Assembly (NCBI RefSeq): GCF_008124785.1
Contig: NZ_VNHU01000005.1
Location: forward strand, 1-64,000
DNA: 64,000 nt
Direction: 5' to 3'
From: Aquimarina intermedia
Lineage (GTDB): Bacteria; Bacteroidota; Bacteroidia; Flavobacteriales; Flavobacteriaceae
Below, piece by piece: positions 38,913-47,952 of the stretch. How positions within the stretch are numbered: the first letter of the stretch is position 1; every line of letters begins with the position of its first letter. The translations under genes were made by a program, and so were the position numbers. Under the pieces are notes generated by a model. That model saw only the letters and a program-made list of their open reading frames with translations. It was not told the DNA's origin and ran no database searches.

Positions 38913-39040
38913 GGTTTTAAGAGTAGGACCTTACGATGAATTTTTTGTGTAATATATTTAAGTTGGTTAATAAATATTGTTATATTCTGTTGTAAGGTCT
39001 AAATGAAATGAGCTGCCTCTCCGGCAGCTCTTTCTATTTT
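38913..39040 (+). ncRNA. Candidate small RNA 2 (tandem paralogue pair)
   Basis: About 128 nt. GACCTTAC (38927-38934) pairs perfectly with GTAAGGTC (38992-38999), enclosing a U-rich internal bubble and an apical AT stem around GTTGG (AATATATTTAA with TTAATAAATATT). A terminator stem follows. Relative to sRNA 1 the closing stem GATCTT/AAGATC has become GACCTT/AAGGTC, a compensatory pair change. The closing stem, open bubble and apical stem recall 6S RNA, but this is inference. Confidence 0.6.
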
Positions 39041-39041
39041 T
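39010..39041 (+). terminator. Terminator of candidate sRNA 2
   Basis: GAGCTGCC (39010-39017) pairs with GGCAGCTC (39023-39030), loop TCTCC, followed by a T-rich tract. The hairpin may also stop purK-purE transcripts coming from the other side. Confidence 0.85.
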
Positions 39042-39084
39042 AGGCATTTCTCAAGTTGTTTACCTTTACGAAATAAGAATTTGA

Positions 39085-39573
39085 TTAAGATTTTCTAATG
39101 TCTTCTGCGCCCTTGATAACTTTAGTCTTGAGTCCTTCTTTATACAGTAAAATTTTATCTAAGATACACGAATCAGATGCTCCAATAATTTGAGCAGCCA
39201 GGATTCCTGCATTCATAGCACCATCAAGCGCTACGGTTGCTACGGGGACACCGCCGGGCATTTGTAGTATGGATAACACAGAATCCCAACCATCGATTGA
39301 GTTGCTTGATTTAACAGGCACTCCGATAACAGGAAGCGGAGAGAGCGAGGCAATCATTCCCGGTAGATGGGCTGCACCACCTGCTCCGGCGATAATAACT
39401 TTAATTCCTCGGGTATGCGCATTTTTACCATAATCAAACAATTTCTCCGGCGTGCGATGAGCTGACACAATATCAACCTCTACTTCGATATCAAAACCTT
39501 CTAATATATCAATCGCTTTTTGCATTACAGGCATGTCACTGGTACTTCCCATAATTACGGCTACTTTACTCAT
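39085..39573 (-). CDS. purE: 5-(carboxyamino)imidazole ribonucleotide mutase
   Basis: 162 residues, class I PurE. The substrate loop MGSTSDMPVM and the catalytic histidine region SAHRTPEKLFDY are present, with GAGGAAHLPGMIAS. It converts N5-CAIR to CAIR in purine synthesis, acting directly after PurK, whose gene lies 52 bp upstream on the same strand. Confidence 0.97.
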   Translation of the reverse strand: MSKVAVIMGSTSDMPVMQKAIDILEGFDIEVEVDIVSAHRTPEKLFDYGKNAHTRGIKVIIAGAGGAAHLPGMIASLSPLPVIGVPVKSSNSIDGWDSVLSILQMPGGVPVATVALDGAMNAGILAAQIIGASDSCILDKILLYKEGLKTKVIKGAEDIRKS

Positions 39574-39625
39574 GTCTTTTTGTTTTATTGTGTTGTTGCG
39601 TTGTTCAAATCTTATATGGCAAAAG

Positions 39626-40783
39626 TTATTTGCTGATTACCCTCAGCATATCCTTTACCTTTTCAGCTATTTGTCTTGCTGTGTTTATGTCCTTATTTAC
39701 GATAGTGACATGTCCCATCTTTCTAAAAGGACGGGTCTCTTTTTTACCATAAATATGGGGCGTTACCCCGGGAAGTGTCATCACTTCTTTTATATTTTCA
39801 TAGGTTACCGGACCAGAAAAACCTTCGGCACCGGTAAGATTAACCATAATACCGGCAAGTTTACTTTCTGTAGCTCCAAGTGGTAAGTCCAGAATACAGC
39901 GAATGTGTTGTTCAAACTGATTGGTAAAACTAGCCTCAATACTATAATGTCCGCTGTTATGAGGTCTGGGGGCCACTTCATTCACCAGGATCTCATCATC
40001 TTGTGTCAAAAATAATTCAACGGCCAAGATCCCTACATGATCAAAAGCCTGAGATACGCGCGTTGCAATATCGATTGCTTTTTTTGCAATAGCGTCAGAA
40101 ATACGTGCTGGACATAGTACATATTCGACCTGATTAGCTTCAGGATGAAACTCCATCTCAACCACAGGATACGTTTTTATTTCGCCACTCACATTGCGCG
40201 CCACAATAACAGCCAATTCATTTTTAAAAGGAACCAGCGCTTCGGCAATACATTCGGTATCCGGTAATTTTGCCAGCTCTTTTTCGCTTTTTATGATAGC
40301 AACACCTTTGCCATCATACCCTCCTTGGGTACTTTTCCATACAAAGGGAAGTTTAGTGTCTTGTTGCTCAATACTTGCCACCAACTCTACTTTGGTTGCA
40401 AAAACAGCAAAATCGGCAGTTGGTATACCTCGATCAGCGTACAATTGCTTTTGTCTTCCTTTGTTCTGAATCTTTCGCAATGTGGCTGCTTCAGGATACA
40501 CTTTGGTACCTTCTTTCTCTAACAGCTCAAGGGCATCAACATTTACGCTTTCGATTTCAAAAGTAAGCACATCTACTTTTTTTCCGAAGGAATACACCGT
40601 ATCAAAATCCATTAAATCCCCATCGGTAAAATGATCGCAGGCAAGACGACCCGGAGCTTGTGGGTTTGGATCCATCACATAGGTCTGGATGTCTAATTTA
40701 CGTGTTTCATAAAGCATCATTTTGCCTAATTGCCCACCGCCTAAAATTCCTAGTTTGAATTCAGAAGAGAAATAATTTACCAT
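39626..40783 (-). CDS. purK: 5-(carboxyamino)imidazole ribonucleotide synthase
   Basis: 385 residues, ATP-grasp fold: N-terminal LGILGGGQLGKMM, then the ATP-grasp core (KSTQGGYDGKG; NEVAPRPHNSGHYSIEA). It carboxylates AIR with ATP and bicarbonate to N5-CAIR. It starts the purK-purE operon. Confidence 0.97.
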   Translation of the reverse strand: MVNYFSSEFKLGILGGGQLGKMMLYETRKLDIQTYVMDPNPQAPGRLACDHFTDGDLMDFDTVYSFGKKVDVLTFEIESVNVDALELLEKEGTKVYPEAATLRKIQNKGRQKQLYADRGIPTADFAVFATKVELVASIEQQDTKLPFVWKSTQGGYDGKGVAIIKSEKELAKLPDTECIAEALVPFKNELAVIVARNVSGEIKTYPVVEMEFHPEANQVEYVLCPARISDAIAKKAIDIATRVSQAFDHVGILAVELFLTQDDEILVNEVAPRPHNSGHYSIEASFTNQFEQHIRCILDLPLGATESKLAGIMVNLTGAEGFSGPVTYENIKEVMTLPGVTPHIYGKKETRPFRKMGHVTIVNKDINTARQIAEKVKDMLRVISK

Positions 40784-40815
40784 AGTGCTACTGTTGAATT
40801 ATCGCTTTGAGACAG

Positions 40816-40823
40816 CAAAAATA
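40816..40823 (-). promoter_or_regulatory. -7 promoter box (TATTTTTG) for purK-purE
   Basis: The minus strand reads TATTTTTG, 33 bp upstream of the purK start. The purK and hpt-adk promoters are divergent within about 160 bp. No purine riboswitch is seen. Confidence 0.5.
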
Positions 40824-40876
40824 ATTTTTTAAAGAACACTAACCAGTAATTTACACGCTAAATGCAGTTGTGATTG

Positions 40877-40909
40877 TTTGATAAGTATAATATGTAATCA
40901 CTATCTTTG
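40877..40909 (+). promoter_or_regulatory. Promoter of hpt-adk (TTTG-N21-TATCTTTG)
   Basis: TTTG at 40877-40880 and TATCTTTG at 40902-40909 form a good promoter, 32 bp upstream of the ATG at 40941. It excludes the upstream in-frame TTG at 40878 as start. Confidence 0.7.
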
Positions 40910-40940
40910 CGCCTTTAGTAAAAAAAACAGCCTGATCCGT

Positions 40941-42047
40941 ATGATCAAATTGCACGACTTATATTTTACACCTTACATTAGTGAAGAGCGCATTGCAAAG
41001 GCTGTTGACAGGATTGCAGCGCAGTTAAACCGGGATTATAAAGATGATAATCCTTTGTTTATCGGAGTTTTAAATGGTTGTTTTATGTTCGTTTCAGAAA
41101 TTCTGAAGCGCTTTGACTATAATTGCGAAGTAAGTTTTGTGAAATTAGCTTCATATTCCGGTACGCAATCTACCGAGAATGTACGAGAACTTATCGGCCT
41201 AAATGAAGAGATTAAGGGTAGAAAAGTAGTGGTACTGGAGGATATCGTGGATACCGGAAACACGATAGAAGAACTGCTCAAAATTCTTGAGTCAAAAGGT
41301 AGCGAGTCTATCGCGATTGCAACACTTTTTTACAAGCCCGAAGTATATAAAAAGGATATAAAATTAGACTATATAGGATTCGAAATACCGAATCGTTTTA
41401 TTGTTGGATACGGTCTGGACTACGATGGTTTAGGACGTAACTTAACAGAAGTATATCAATTAAAATCAAACCACATGATCAATTTGGTGTTATTCGGCCC
41501 TCCGGGAGCAGGAAAAGGAACACAAGCAGAAGTTTTGAAAGAAAAGTACAACCTTAAACATATCTCTACCGGAGACGTGTTTAGATACAACATTAAAAAT
41601 GCTACCGATTTAGGGACCTTAGCTAAATCCTATATGGATAAAGGGCAACTAGTACCCGATGAGGTTACAATTAAGATGCTGAACGCCGAAGTTGATAAAA
41701 ACGCCGAGGCACAAGGTTTTATCTTTGATGGTTTCCCAAGAACCGAAGCACAAGCTGAAGCCTTAGCAACACTGCTCGAATCCAAAGGGACCGAGGTAAG
41801 TGCAATGGTAGCACTAGAGGTAGATGATGAGGTATTGGTACAGCGATTATTGGAACGAGGCAAAACCTCAGGACGCCCTGATGATGCCGACGAAGCTGTG
41901 ATTCGTAACCGAATTAAGATCTATTACGACGAAACTGCAATTTTGAAGAACTTCTATCAAAAGCAGGATAAATATTATGGGGTTGATGGCGTTGGAGCTA
42001 TTGATGAAATTACTACACGCTTAAGCGCAGTAATAGATCAGCTTTAA
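40941..42047 (+). CDS. adk: Fused hypoxanthine phosphoribosyltransferase-adenylate kinase
   Basis: 368 residues. The N-terminal part (1 to about 178) is a purine phosphoribosyltransferase: FIGVLNGCFMF, the PRPP loop VVVLEDIVDTGNT and FIVGYGLDYDG. A short linker at HMIN leads into a complete adenylate kinase (about 180-368): P-loop LFGPPGAGKGTQ, TGDVFR, IFDGFPRTEAQAEAL and a short LID. It would both salvage hypoxanthine or guanine to nucleotides and interconvert AMP/ATP/ADP. The junction is in frame with no stop, and I recall adenylate kinases of about this length from Flavobacteriaceae, so the fusion looks genuine. Confidence 0.93.
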   Translation: MIKLHDLYFTPYISEERIAKAVDRIAAQLNRDYKDDNPLFIGVLNGCFMFVSEILKRFDYNCEVSFVKLASYSGTQSTENVRELIGLNEEIKGRKVVVLEDIVDTGNTIEELLKILESKGSESIAIATLFYKPEVYKKDIKLDYIGFEIPNRFIVGYGLDYDGLGRNLTEVYQLKSNHMINLVLFGPPGAGKGTQAEVLKEKYNLKHISTGDVFRYNIKNATDLGTLAKSYMDKGQLVPDEVTIKMLNAEVDKNAEAQGFIFDGFPRTEAQAEALATLLESKGTEVSAMVALEVDDEVLVQRLLERGKTSGRPDDADEAVIRNRIKIYYDETAILKNFYQKQDKYYGVDGVGAIDEITTRLSAVIDQL

Positions 42048-42057
42048 TCCATACATA

Positions 42058-42080
42058 GCAATTATACAATTGCATTTTTT
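42058..42080 (+). terminator. Weak terminator after hpt-adk
   Basis: GCAATT (42058-42063) pairs with AATTGC (42068-42073), loop ATAC, followed by six T. The stem is short and AT-rich, so some read-through into obgE is likely. Confidence 0.5.
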
Positions 42081-42132
42081 GGTATTTTTATACCAGTTTT
42101 CCAGCTAGATGGCTGATTTTAAGTATTGAATT

Positions 42133-43143
42133 ATGACAGAAGGGAATTTTGTAGACTACGTAAAATTATACACCTCCTCGGGTAAAGGAGGAAAAGGATC
42201 GGTGCACTTACATCGTGAAAAATATATCACCAAAGGTGGACCCGATGGGGGAGATGGAGGTCGCGGAGGACATGTAATTATACGTGCGAATCCAAATATG
42301 TGGACCTTGTTTCACCTAAAATTTAAACGCCACTTTAGAGCTGGTCATGGAGAGCATGGGAGTAAGGGACGTAGCACGGGAGCCGATGGAGAAGATGTGT
42401 ACGTAGATGTACCCTTGGGAACTGTTATACGCGATACCGAAACGCAGGAAATTATAACTGAAATCACCGAAGAGGGACAGGAATATATAATTGTCAAAGG
42501 TGGTATGGGCGGTCGTGGTAACTGGCACTTTAAGAGTTCTACAAATCAAACCCCCAGATATGCACAACCCGGAGTCGATGGAGAGGAGCTGGACATAACC
42601 CTGGAATTAAAGATTCTTGCCGATGTGGGATTGGTAGGCTTTCCCAACGCAGGTAAATCTACCTTACTCTCGGTAATTACAGCAGCTAAGCCAAAGATTG
42701 CTGATTATGAATTTACAACGCTTAAACCTAACTTAGGAATCGTCGAATATCGAGATTATCAAACCTTTGTAATGGCTGATATCCCTGGGATTATTGAGGG
42801 GGCAGCAGAGGGTAAAGGGATCGGACATCGATTCTTACGTCATATTGAGCGTAACTCGACCTTGTTGTTTTTAGTGCCCGCTGATGCACCGGATATTACT
42901 GAGCAATATGAAATCTTGTTAGATGAACTACGACGCTATAATCCCGAGTTACTGGATAAAGAACGTTTGGTAGCTATTTCTAAAAGTGACATGTTGGATG
43001 AGGAGCTAAAAGCCGAAATGAAAGCAGAACTAGATAAAAATTTAAAAGTACCGTATTTGTTTATCTCTTCTGTAGCACAACAAGGACTCCAAGAATTGAA
43101 AGATACCTTGTGGACCATGTTAAACACTGCTGACGTAGAATAG
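42133..43143 (+). CDS. obgE: GTPase Obg
   Basis: 336 residues. The N-terminal glycine-rich Obg domain ([20 protein letters not shown] onward) is followed by the G domain: G1 [10 protein letters not shown]3 [21 protein letters not shown]4 region ISKSDM. Obg GTPases take part in 50S ribosome assembly and stress control. The C-terminal OCT extension is absent, as in many Bacteroidota. Confidence 0.97.
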   Translation: MTEGNFVDYVKLYTSSGKGGKGSVHLHREKYITKGGPDGGDGGRGGHVIIRANPNMWTLFHLKFKRHFRAGHGEHGSKGRSTGADGEDVYVDVPLGTVIRDTETQEIITEITEEGQEYIIVKGGMGGRGNWHFKSSTNQTPRYAQPGVDGEELDITLELKILADVGLVGFPNAGKSTLLSVITAAKPKIADYEFTTLKPNLGIVEYRDYQTFVMADIPGIIEGAAEGKGIGHRFLRHIERNSTLLFLVPADAPDITEQYEILLDELRRYNPELLDKERLVAISKSDMLDEELKAEMKAELDKNLKVPYLFISSVAQQGLQELKDTLWTMLNTADVE

Positions 43144-43167
43144 GAAGTTACCTAATATATAAAAATC

Positions 43168-43207
43168 ACCACCCCGAATACAAAACTGTGTTCGGGGTGT
43201 TTTTTTA
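43168..43207 (+). terminator. Terminator of obgE
   Basis: CACCCCGAA (43170-43178) pairs with TTCGGGGTG (43191-43199), followed by a run of T. Confidence 0.9.
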
Positions 43208-43247
43208 TAGGCTACGAAATCAATCACATTATGTAATTGTATAAGTT

Positions 43248-43343
43248 ATGACTGGAGGAGGTAAAGTTAGAACTGGTAATCTATTTGGATTACAACCTAC
43301 CCAATTTCAACATGCATGGTTCGGTTTTGGAAATTGTAATTAA
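43248..43343 (+). pseudogene. 31-codon frame, possible remnant of a larger gene
   Basis: ATG at 43248 opens a 31-residue peptide rich in Gly, Phe and Gln (VRTGNLFGLQPTQFQHAWF) ending at TAA 43343. The composition and the position just upstream of unknown single genes recall the C-terminal tip of an Rhs or polymorphic toxin, but a stop codon precedes the ATG and no longer homologous frame remains. This is a guess from look and context. Confidence 0.25.
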
Positions 43344-43359
43344 TTAGTATAGATTACAT

Positions 43360-43381
43360 CGATGAGTATCAAAACTCATCG
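43360..43381 (+). promoter_or_regulatory. Inverted repeat in the leader of the 43399 gene
   Basis: CGATGAGT (43360-43367) pairs with ACTCATCG (43374-43381), 17 bp before the start codon. There is no T run, so an operator or leader hairpin is more likely than a terminator. Confidence 0.4.
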
Positions 43382-43398
43382 GTTTAATTAAAAAAAAC

Positions 43399-44055
43399 AT
43401 GAATATTGAAGAGTTTATAGAATTCACGAATTCTGAGCAGTATTATCAAAATGCTCATCTTTCGTGTGTACACATACAATCCGAAGCGTCTAATTTTCAA
43501 AACATTTACTTTGATTTGCTTGTAAATTTGGATAGTGTTATTGGAGAACCCACAAAGGAAACATGGCGTTTGTCTGCTATTGGTTGTGACTTTATGTACA
43601 ATATGCTTGGTAAGTTTTTTATGCCGTATATACAGTTGAAATTACACAAAGATCACCCTCTAGTATGGCATAATAATAGTAAAATGGTTGAATGCAAACT
43701 AGTAGGATTTCCAGAAAATCAAAACTTGTTTTTAGGTGATGTATATTATGCCTATCTAAAAGTTTCTAGAAATTGGATTCAAGCAAGTCGTGATTTTTTT
43801 GCTATTGAATATGCATTTAAAAAAAATGGATCTATGAACCTCACGATACCTATGCAATTAAAAACAAGTGTTGAAACAATTTGCAAAAATCACCAGATAG
43901 AGTTTGTTGACGTAAGTTTGTTAGAATCTCAATCGACTAGTGATAAAGAATTGCAAGCTCTAATATTTACCAACGATTATATTTCACCTGATGGCTTTAA
44001 TATTGGACAACCTCATATTTTGGCTAAACAATTTGAGCTAAAACGAATTAAGTAA
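43399..44055 (+). CDS. Hypothetical protein
   Basis: 218 residues, no signal peptide and no membrane helix, so probably cytoplasmic. I do not recognise any domain. The protein is rich in Asn, Phe and Ile and A/T-ending codons compared with obgE. The next gene starts after 2 bp, so the two are probably expressed together. In context (remnant upstream, unknown secreted partner) it could be an orphan immunity-type protein, but nothing in the sequence proves that. Confidence 0.7.
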   Translation: MNIEEFIEFTNSEQYYQNAHLSCVHIQSEASNFQNIYFDLLVNLDSVIGEPTKETWRLSAIGCDFMYNMLGKFFMPYIQLKLHKDHPLVWHNNSKMVECKLVGFPENQNLFLGDVYYAYLKVSRNWIQASRDFFAIEYAFKKNGSMNLTIPMQLKTSVETICKNHQIEFVDVSLLESQSTSDKELQALIFTNDYISPDGFNIGQPHILAKQFELKRIK

Positions 44056-44057
44056 TT

Positions 44058-44777
44058 ATGAAAAATACGTTGTCCTTGTTTGTTTTTTTTGTAGTACAAT
44101 TTATGGTAAGTCAAGACTTAACCGGTAAATGGGCTATGATTATCGATGATTATACGTTCACTAGTATAGAGTGCCCAGTGATCGAAATTACGCATGATAA
44201 ATTGATGACTTATAGTTTTGATACATTATTAGGGGAAACAAAATTAGAAATTGACTTAAAAAATAAATTGTTTATACACAATGATGGAGTTAACTATACA
44301 GACTACCATTTTACTCATGATAAAAGTAATTTTCTATTAACAACACATAAATTATCTGGTATGGATCGTAATGGGAACAAATCAATAATTAATAATGTAA
44401 ACTACGTAAAGTTACTTCCCACAGTATTGAAATATCCAATTGACAGTATAATAAATAAACAATATGAACATTTTTATTCAAAATCAATTATAAGGACAGA
44501 ATCAAGAATTAAATTTAAGGGAGTTATATGTGAAGAAAAGGTTATAGAGATGGTAGGTATAGAAAAATGTCCGAGGTATAGATTGGAAAAATTAGATGAG
44601 ACTTATTTTATCGTATATTATCCAAATAAGGATCATAAAATGTGGATGGTTCCTGTCAAAGAAGTTAATAGAGACTATTTACTGATTTACGGTCTTGTAA
44701 ACAAGAAAGGTCTTGTAAAGCTGCATGAGATAAAAGAGATTAGAAGCGAATCAAAGCTGTATATTCCTAATAAATGA
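44058..44777 (+). CDS. Hypothetical secreted protein
   Basis: 239 residues with a signal peptide (about 1-18, LSLFVFFVVQFMVSQ). The mature protein opens DLTGKWAMIIDDY, reminiscent of the GxW that begins lipocalin-like domains, but I cannot confirm a family. Probably periplasmic. It is coupled to the preceding unknown gene. Confidence 0.7.
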   Translation: MKNTLSLFVFFVVQFMVSQDLTGKWAMIIDDYTFTSIECPVIEITHDKLMTYSFDTLLGETKLEIDLKNKLFIHNDGVNYTDYHFTHDKSNFLLTTHKLSGMDRNGNKSIINNVNYVKLLPTVLKYPIDSIINKQYEHFYSKSIIRTESRIKFKGVICEEKVIEMVGIEKCPRYRLEKLDETYFIVYYPNKDHKMWMVPVKEVNRDYLLIYGLVNKKGLVKLHEIKEIRSESKLYIPNK

Positions 44778-44986
44778 ATTGCATTCAAAATTTGAATGAT
44801 AGTTAAATATATGATACTTATGGTATTGTAATCTAATTATTTCGAATATATAGCTGTATTTGGGGTGTTTTGTTTATAGGGGACGTCGATTCGCTATATA
44901 GATTTTTCTGACCACAAAAAATACATGTCCAATTTTCGGTTGCAGGTGGTTTCGTGTCTTCAGTACTTTGTGAAAAATTATACACG

Positions 44987-45742
44987 ATGAATTTCAAAGA
45001 CTTACACAATCAAAAAGAACCGTTACTCATCTTTAATGTATGGGATGTACCTAGTGTCAAGGTAGCCGAAAAACTAAATGCTCAGGCCGTTGGCACCTCA
45101 AGTGCAGCAATTGCCTCTCTTTTAGGGTACCGGGATGGCGAAGAAATTCCGTTTGCTGAATTAGAATATATAGTCAAACGAATTGTATTGAATACAAAAC
45201 TTCCTGTATCGGTGGATATCGAAGCTGGGTATAGTGATGATCCCCAGCAAATCGCAGCGCATATTAAAAGATTAAGTACCATAGGTGTTGTGGGAATCAA
45301 TATTGAAGACAGCCTTGTTGATACCGATCGAAAGCTACGCGATGCCGAATCTTTTGCAGCAATACTAACACAAGTAGTTAAGCAAATAAGGAGTATCGAT
45401 AAAGACCTGTTTATAAATGTAAGAACAGACACTTTTTTGATGGATCATCCAAACCCTATAGCAGAGACTAAAAGAAGAATTGGTTTATATCAAGAAGCCG
45501 GTGCAAATGGTATTTTTGTACCGTGTGTTGAAAAAGAAACCGATATTAGCGAACTAGTTAAATGTACGAAGTTACCGATCAATGTTATGTGTATGCCTAA
45601 GCTTCCTGATTTTGAAACTTTGCGCAACTTAGGGATAAAACGGATTAGTATGGGTAACTTTTTATTTGATACTATGTACACTCGATTAGAACAAACAGCC
45701 CAAACGGTACTGAATCAACAATCGTTTAATTCAATTTTCTAG
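44987..45742 (+). CDS. Isocitrate lyase/PEP mutase family protein
   Basis: 251 residues from the ATG at 44987; an upstream in-frame start at 44954 would add 11 residues with no family match. The fold is the PEP mutase/isocitrate lyase barrel: LIFNVWDVPSVKVAEKL, AVGTSSAAIA, VSVDIEAGYSDDP and GINIEDS, the last two carrying metal- and substrate-binding acidic residues. It is a short member like those annotated as oxaloacetate decarboxylase or carboxyvinyl-carboxyphosphonate mutase; the substrate is not assigned. ada starts one base after its stop. Confidence 0.88.
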   Translation: MNFKDLHNQKEPLLIFNVWDVPSVKVAEKLNAQAVGTSSAAIASLLGYRDGEEIPFAELEYIVKRIVLNTKLPVSVDIEAGYSDDPQQIAAHIKRLSTIGVVGINIEDSLVDTDRKLRDAESFAAILTQVVKQIRSIDKDLFINVRTDTFLMDHPNPIAETKRRIGLYQEAGANGIFVPCVEKETDISELVKCTKLPINVMCMPKLPDFETLRNLGIKRISMGNFLFDTMYTRLEQTAQTVLNQQSFNSIF

Positions 45743-45743
45743 C

Positions 45744-46820
45744 ATGCAGATTACTGAAAAAGAAACAATCGACACCTATTACACCGCGCTACTTGATAGA
45801 TCTCAACGTTTTGTCGGGATTTTTTATGTTGGCGTAAAAACTACTTCTGTATTTTGTATTGCGACCTGTCGGGCACGAAAGCCAAAACGAGAAAATGTTG
45901 TGTTTTATACTACCTTTAAAGAAGCGTTGGACAACGGATACAGGCCTTGCAAAATATGCAAGCCTACCGAAAATGCTAATCAGGCTCCTAAGCATGTAGA
46001 GACAGCTATACAGTTAGTCAAAGACCATCCTAAAGAAAAGATAACTGATGCCACCTTACGGGCGCATCATATCAGTCCTGAGGCAGTACGTCGATGGTTT
46101 AAAAAACACTACAATATGACCTTTCAGGCATATCAGCGAATGTACCGAATCAACACTGCCTTTCAAGAGTTAAAAAGCGGCAAACGAACCACTCATACAG
46201 CGTTTGACTCAGGCTATGAATCCTTGAGCGGATTTGGCTATACGTTCAAAAAGCTTATAGGCAAATCGCCCAAGAATAGTAGCGATAAGAACAGTATTTT
46301 AATCAGTCGGTTGACCACCCCACTGGGGCCAATGCTTATCTGCGCAACAGAAAACGGTATCTGTTTGTTAGAATTTGTAGATCGACGCATGTTAGAAACT
46401 GAATTTGCAGCCTTACAAAAGCTACTCAATGCTACGATGTTGATGGGCGAAAATGCACATATCCGTCAAGCGAAAAAAGAGATTGAAGAATACTTTACAG
46501 GAAAGAGAAAAACGTTTGATGTTGCACTGGAAACTCCGGGAACAGCTTTTCAACAATTGGTTTGGAAGAGTCTATTGGATGTAGCCTATGCAACCACAGT
46601 TACCTATCAGCAACAAGCTGAAAAAACAGGAAAAGCCAAGGCAGTACGTGCCGTTGCCTCAGCAAACGGATGCAACCGAATAGCGATTATTGTTCCCTGT
46701 CACCGCGTCATTGGTAATGATGGCAGCATGACGGGGTATGGCGGGGTTATCGCAAGAAAACAATGGCTGCTTACCCACGAACAAAAACATGGATTGGGTG
46801 ACGCCAATCGTCTTAAATAA
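45744..46820 (+). CDS. ada: Ada: DNA methyl-phosphotriester/O6-methylguanine methyltransferase and regulator
   Basis: 358 residues with three parts. The N-terminal Ada zinc domain has the four cysteines at C38, C42, C69 and C72, the same numbering as E. coli Ada. An AraC-type helix-turn-helix follows (about 85-175, AFDSGYESLSGFGYTFKKL). The C-terminal O6-alkylguanine transferase domain contains the active IVPCHRVIG. It repairs alkylated DNA and, when methylated, activates the adaptive response. It is one base after the PEP-mutase gene and so co-transcribed with it. Confidence 0.95.
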   Translation: MQITEKETIDTYYTALLDRSQRFVGIFYVGVKTTSVFCIATCRARKPKRENVVFYTTFKEALDNGYRPCKICKPTENANQAPKHVETAIQLVKDHPKEKITDATLRAHHISPEAVRRWFKKHYNMTFQAYQRMYRINTAFQELKSGKRTTHTAFDSGYESLSGFGYTFKKLIGKSPKNSSDKNSILISRLTTPLGPMLICATENGICLLEFVDRRMLETEFAALQKLLNATMLMGENAHIRQAKKEIEEYFTGKRKTFDVALETPGTAFQQLVWKSLLDVAYATTVTYQQQAEKTGKAKAVRAVASANGCNRIAIIVPCHRVIGNDGSMTGYGGVIARKQWLLTHEQKHGLGDANRLK

Positions 46821-46971
46821 TCTTTGTAGATTGGAGGTGGTTATAATTAGGTATGCTAATCCTTTTATTTTTTTCGAAAAGGTACTAGTTGAAATTTAAT
46901 AATTAAGTTTCCCGAATCATAGAATTGAGAATTTTTTTGTAAGTCCAATGTTTGACATTACCCAACGTGAT

Positions 46972-47952
46972 ATGATAAAAATTTATATTCAAATTTTCGT
47001 ACTCATTTACGCTAGTACTTTTACAAGCTGTGAAGATTATAAAATAAATATCAAACCTTATAATAGTTTTAAGGTTTTTAATAAAGTTCAAACGCAATAT
47101 TTTGACTTAGATACACTTACATTTAAAATAATTGAAGGAAATAAGGGGACAAAAATATGGTTTGTTCGTGAAGATTTTGAGCTAGATGAAGGGGATAAAG
47201 TTACTGTCGAATTAAAAGAATTGTATGATTTTAAAGATTTGGTTTTTAATAATATCAATACGATCACTAATAAAAATGAGCTGTTGGAATCCTCAGGTGT
47301 AATATATTTGGATTTTAAAGTTGGTGATAAAAGTGTGCCTCTTAAAGATAAAAAGAGGTTGTCAATTATTTTTCCAGATAAACGATTGAAAGGCAATGAG
47401 TTGTATTACACTCAGTTAGATACGCTGGCTCAATTTCAATGGATAGAAGAACCGGTTTATATTGGTGTTATTCATTATGATAGAGTTAATAGAATTGATA
47501 TAATAAAATCCATTCCAATAGATTCTTTACAATTCTATCAACAAAAAGATAGTTTGGCAAATGCAGAAACATCTCAAGAAATGGAGCTTCAAAATTATTC
47601 AGAAAGAGTATTAATCAATAAATTCAAATGGATTAATATTGACAAAGTTGTTAATCCAGATTACAGGATAGATTTTGAATTGGATATTGATGCTAGAGAA
47701 GAACTTGATAATTATCAAATTCACATGATTTATAAAGGATTTAATTCATTCATTTCTCTATACAGAACAAAGGATAACCTAACATTTGAGAATATTCCAA
47801 TAAAGAATGAAACATATTTGATTGTTACATCAAAATCTGAGCAATTTATTTATGGTTCTAAATTAAAGTTAAAGAAGTTGAAACAGGAAAAGATAAAAGT
47901 TAATCTCAAGGTAATGGATACCGCGAATCTAAGGCAACTATTGGAAAATTAA
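46972..47952 (+). CDS. Hypothetical lipoprotein
   Basis: 326 residues from 46972, the start that places a lipoprotein signal at the N-terminus (MIKIYIQIFVLIYASTFTSC, C20); an in-frame start 24 bases earlier is possible. The mature protein is Lys/Asp/Asn-rich, with beta-strand-like patterns and no recognised domain. Probably anchored to a membrane on the periplasmic side or cell surface. It precedes a 1.1-kb gene-free region. Confidence 0.7.
   Translation: MIKIYIQIFVLIYASTFTSCEDYKINIKPYNSFKVFNKVQTQYFDLDTLTFKIIEGNKGTKIWFVREDFELDEGDKVTVELKELYDFKDLVFNNINTITNKNELLESSGVIYLDFKVGDKSVPLKDKKRLSIIFPDKRLKGNELYYTQLDTLAQFQWIEEPVYIGVIHYDRVNRIDIIKSIPIDSLQFYQQKDSLANAETSQEMELQNYSERVLINKFKWINIDKVVNPDYRIDFELDIDAREELDNYQIHMIYKGFNSFISLYRTKDNLTFENIPIKNETYLIVTSKSEQFIYGSKLKLKKLKQEKIKVNLKVMDTANLRQLLEN

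Noticed and set aside
40878..40940. N-terminal extension of hpt-adk
   Set aside because: It would start inside the promoter; family similarity begins at the ATG at 40941.
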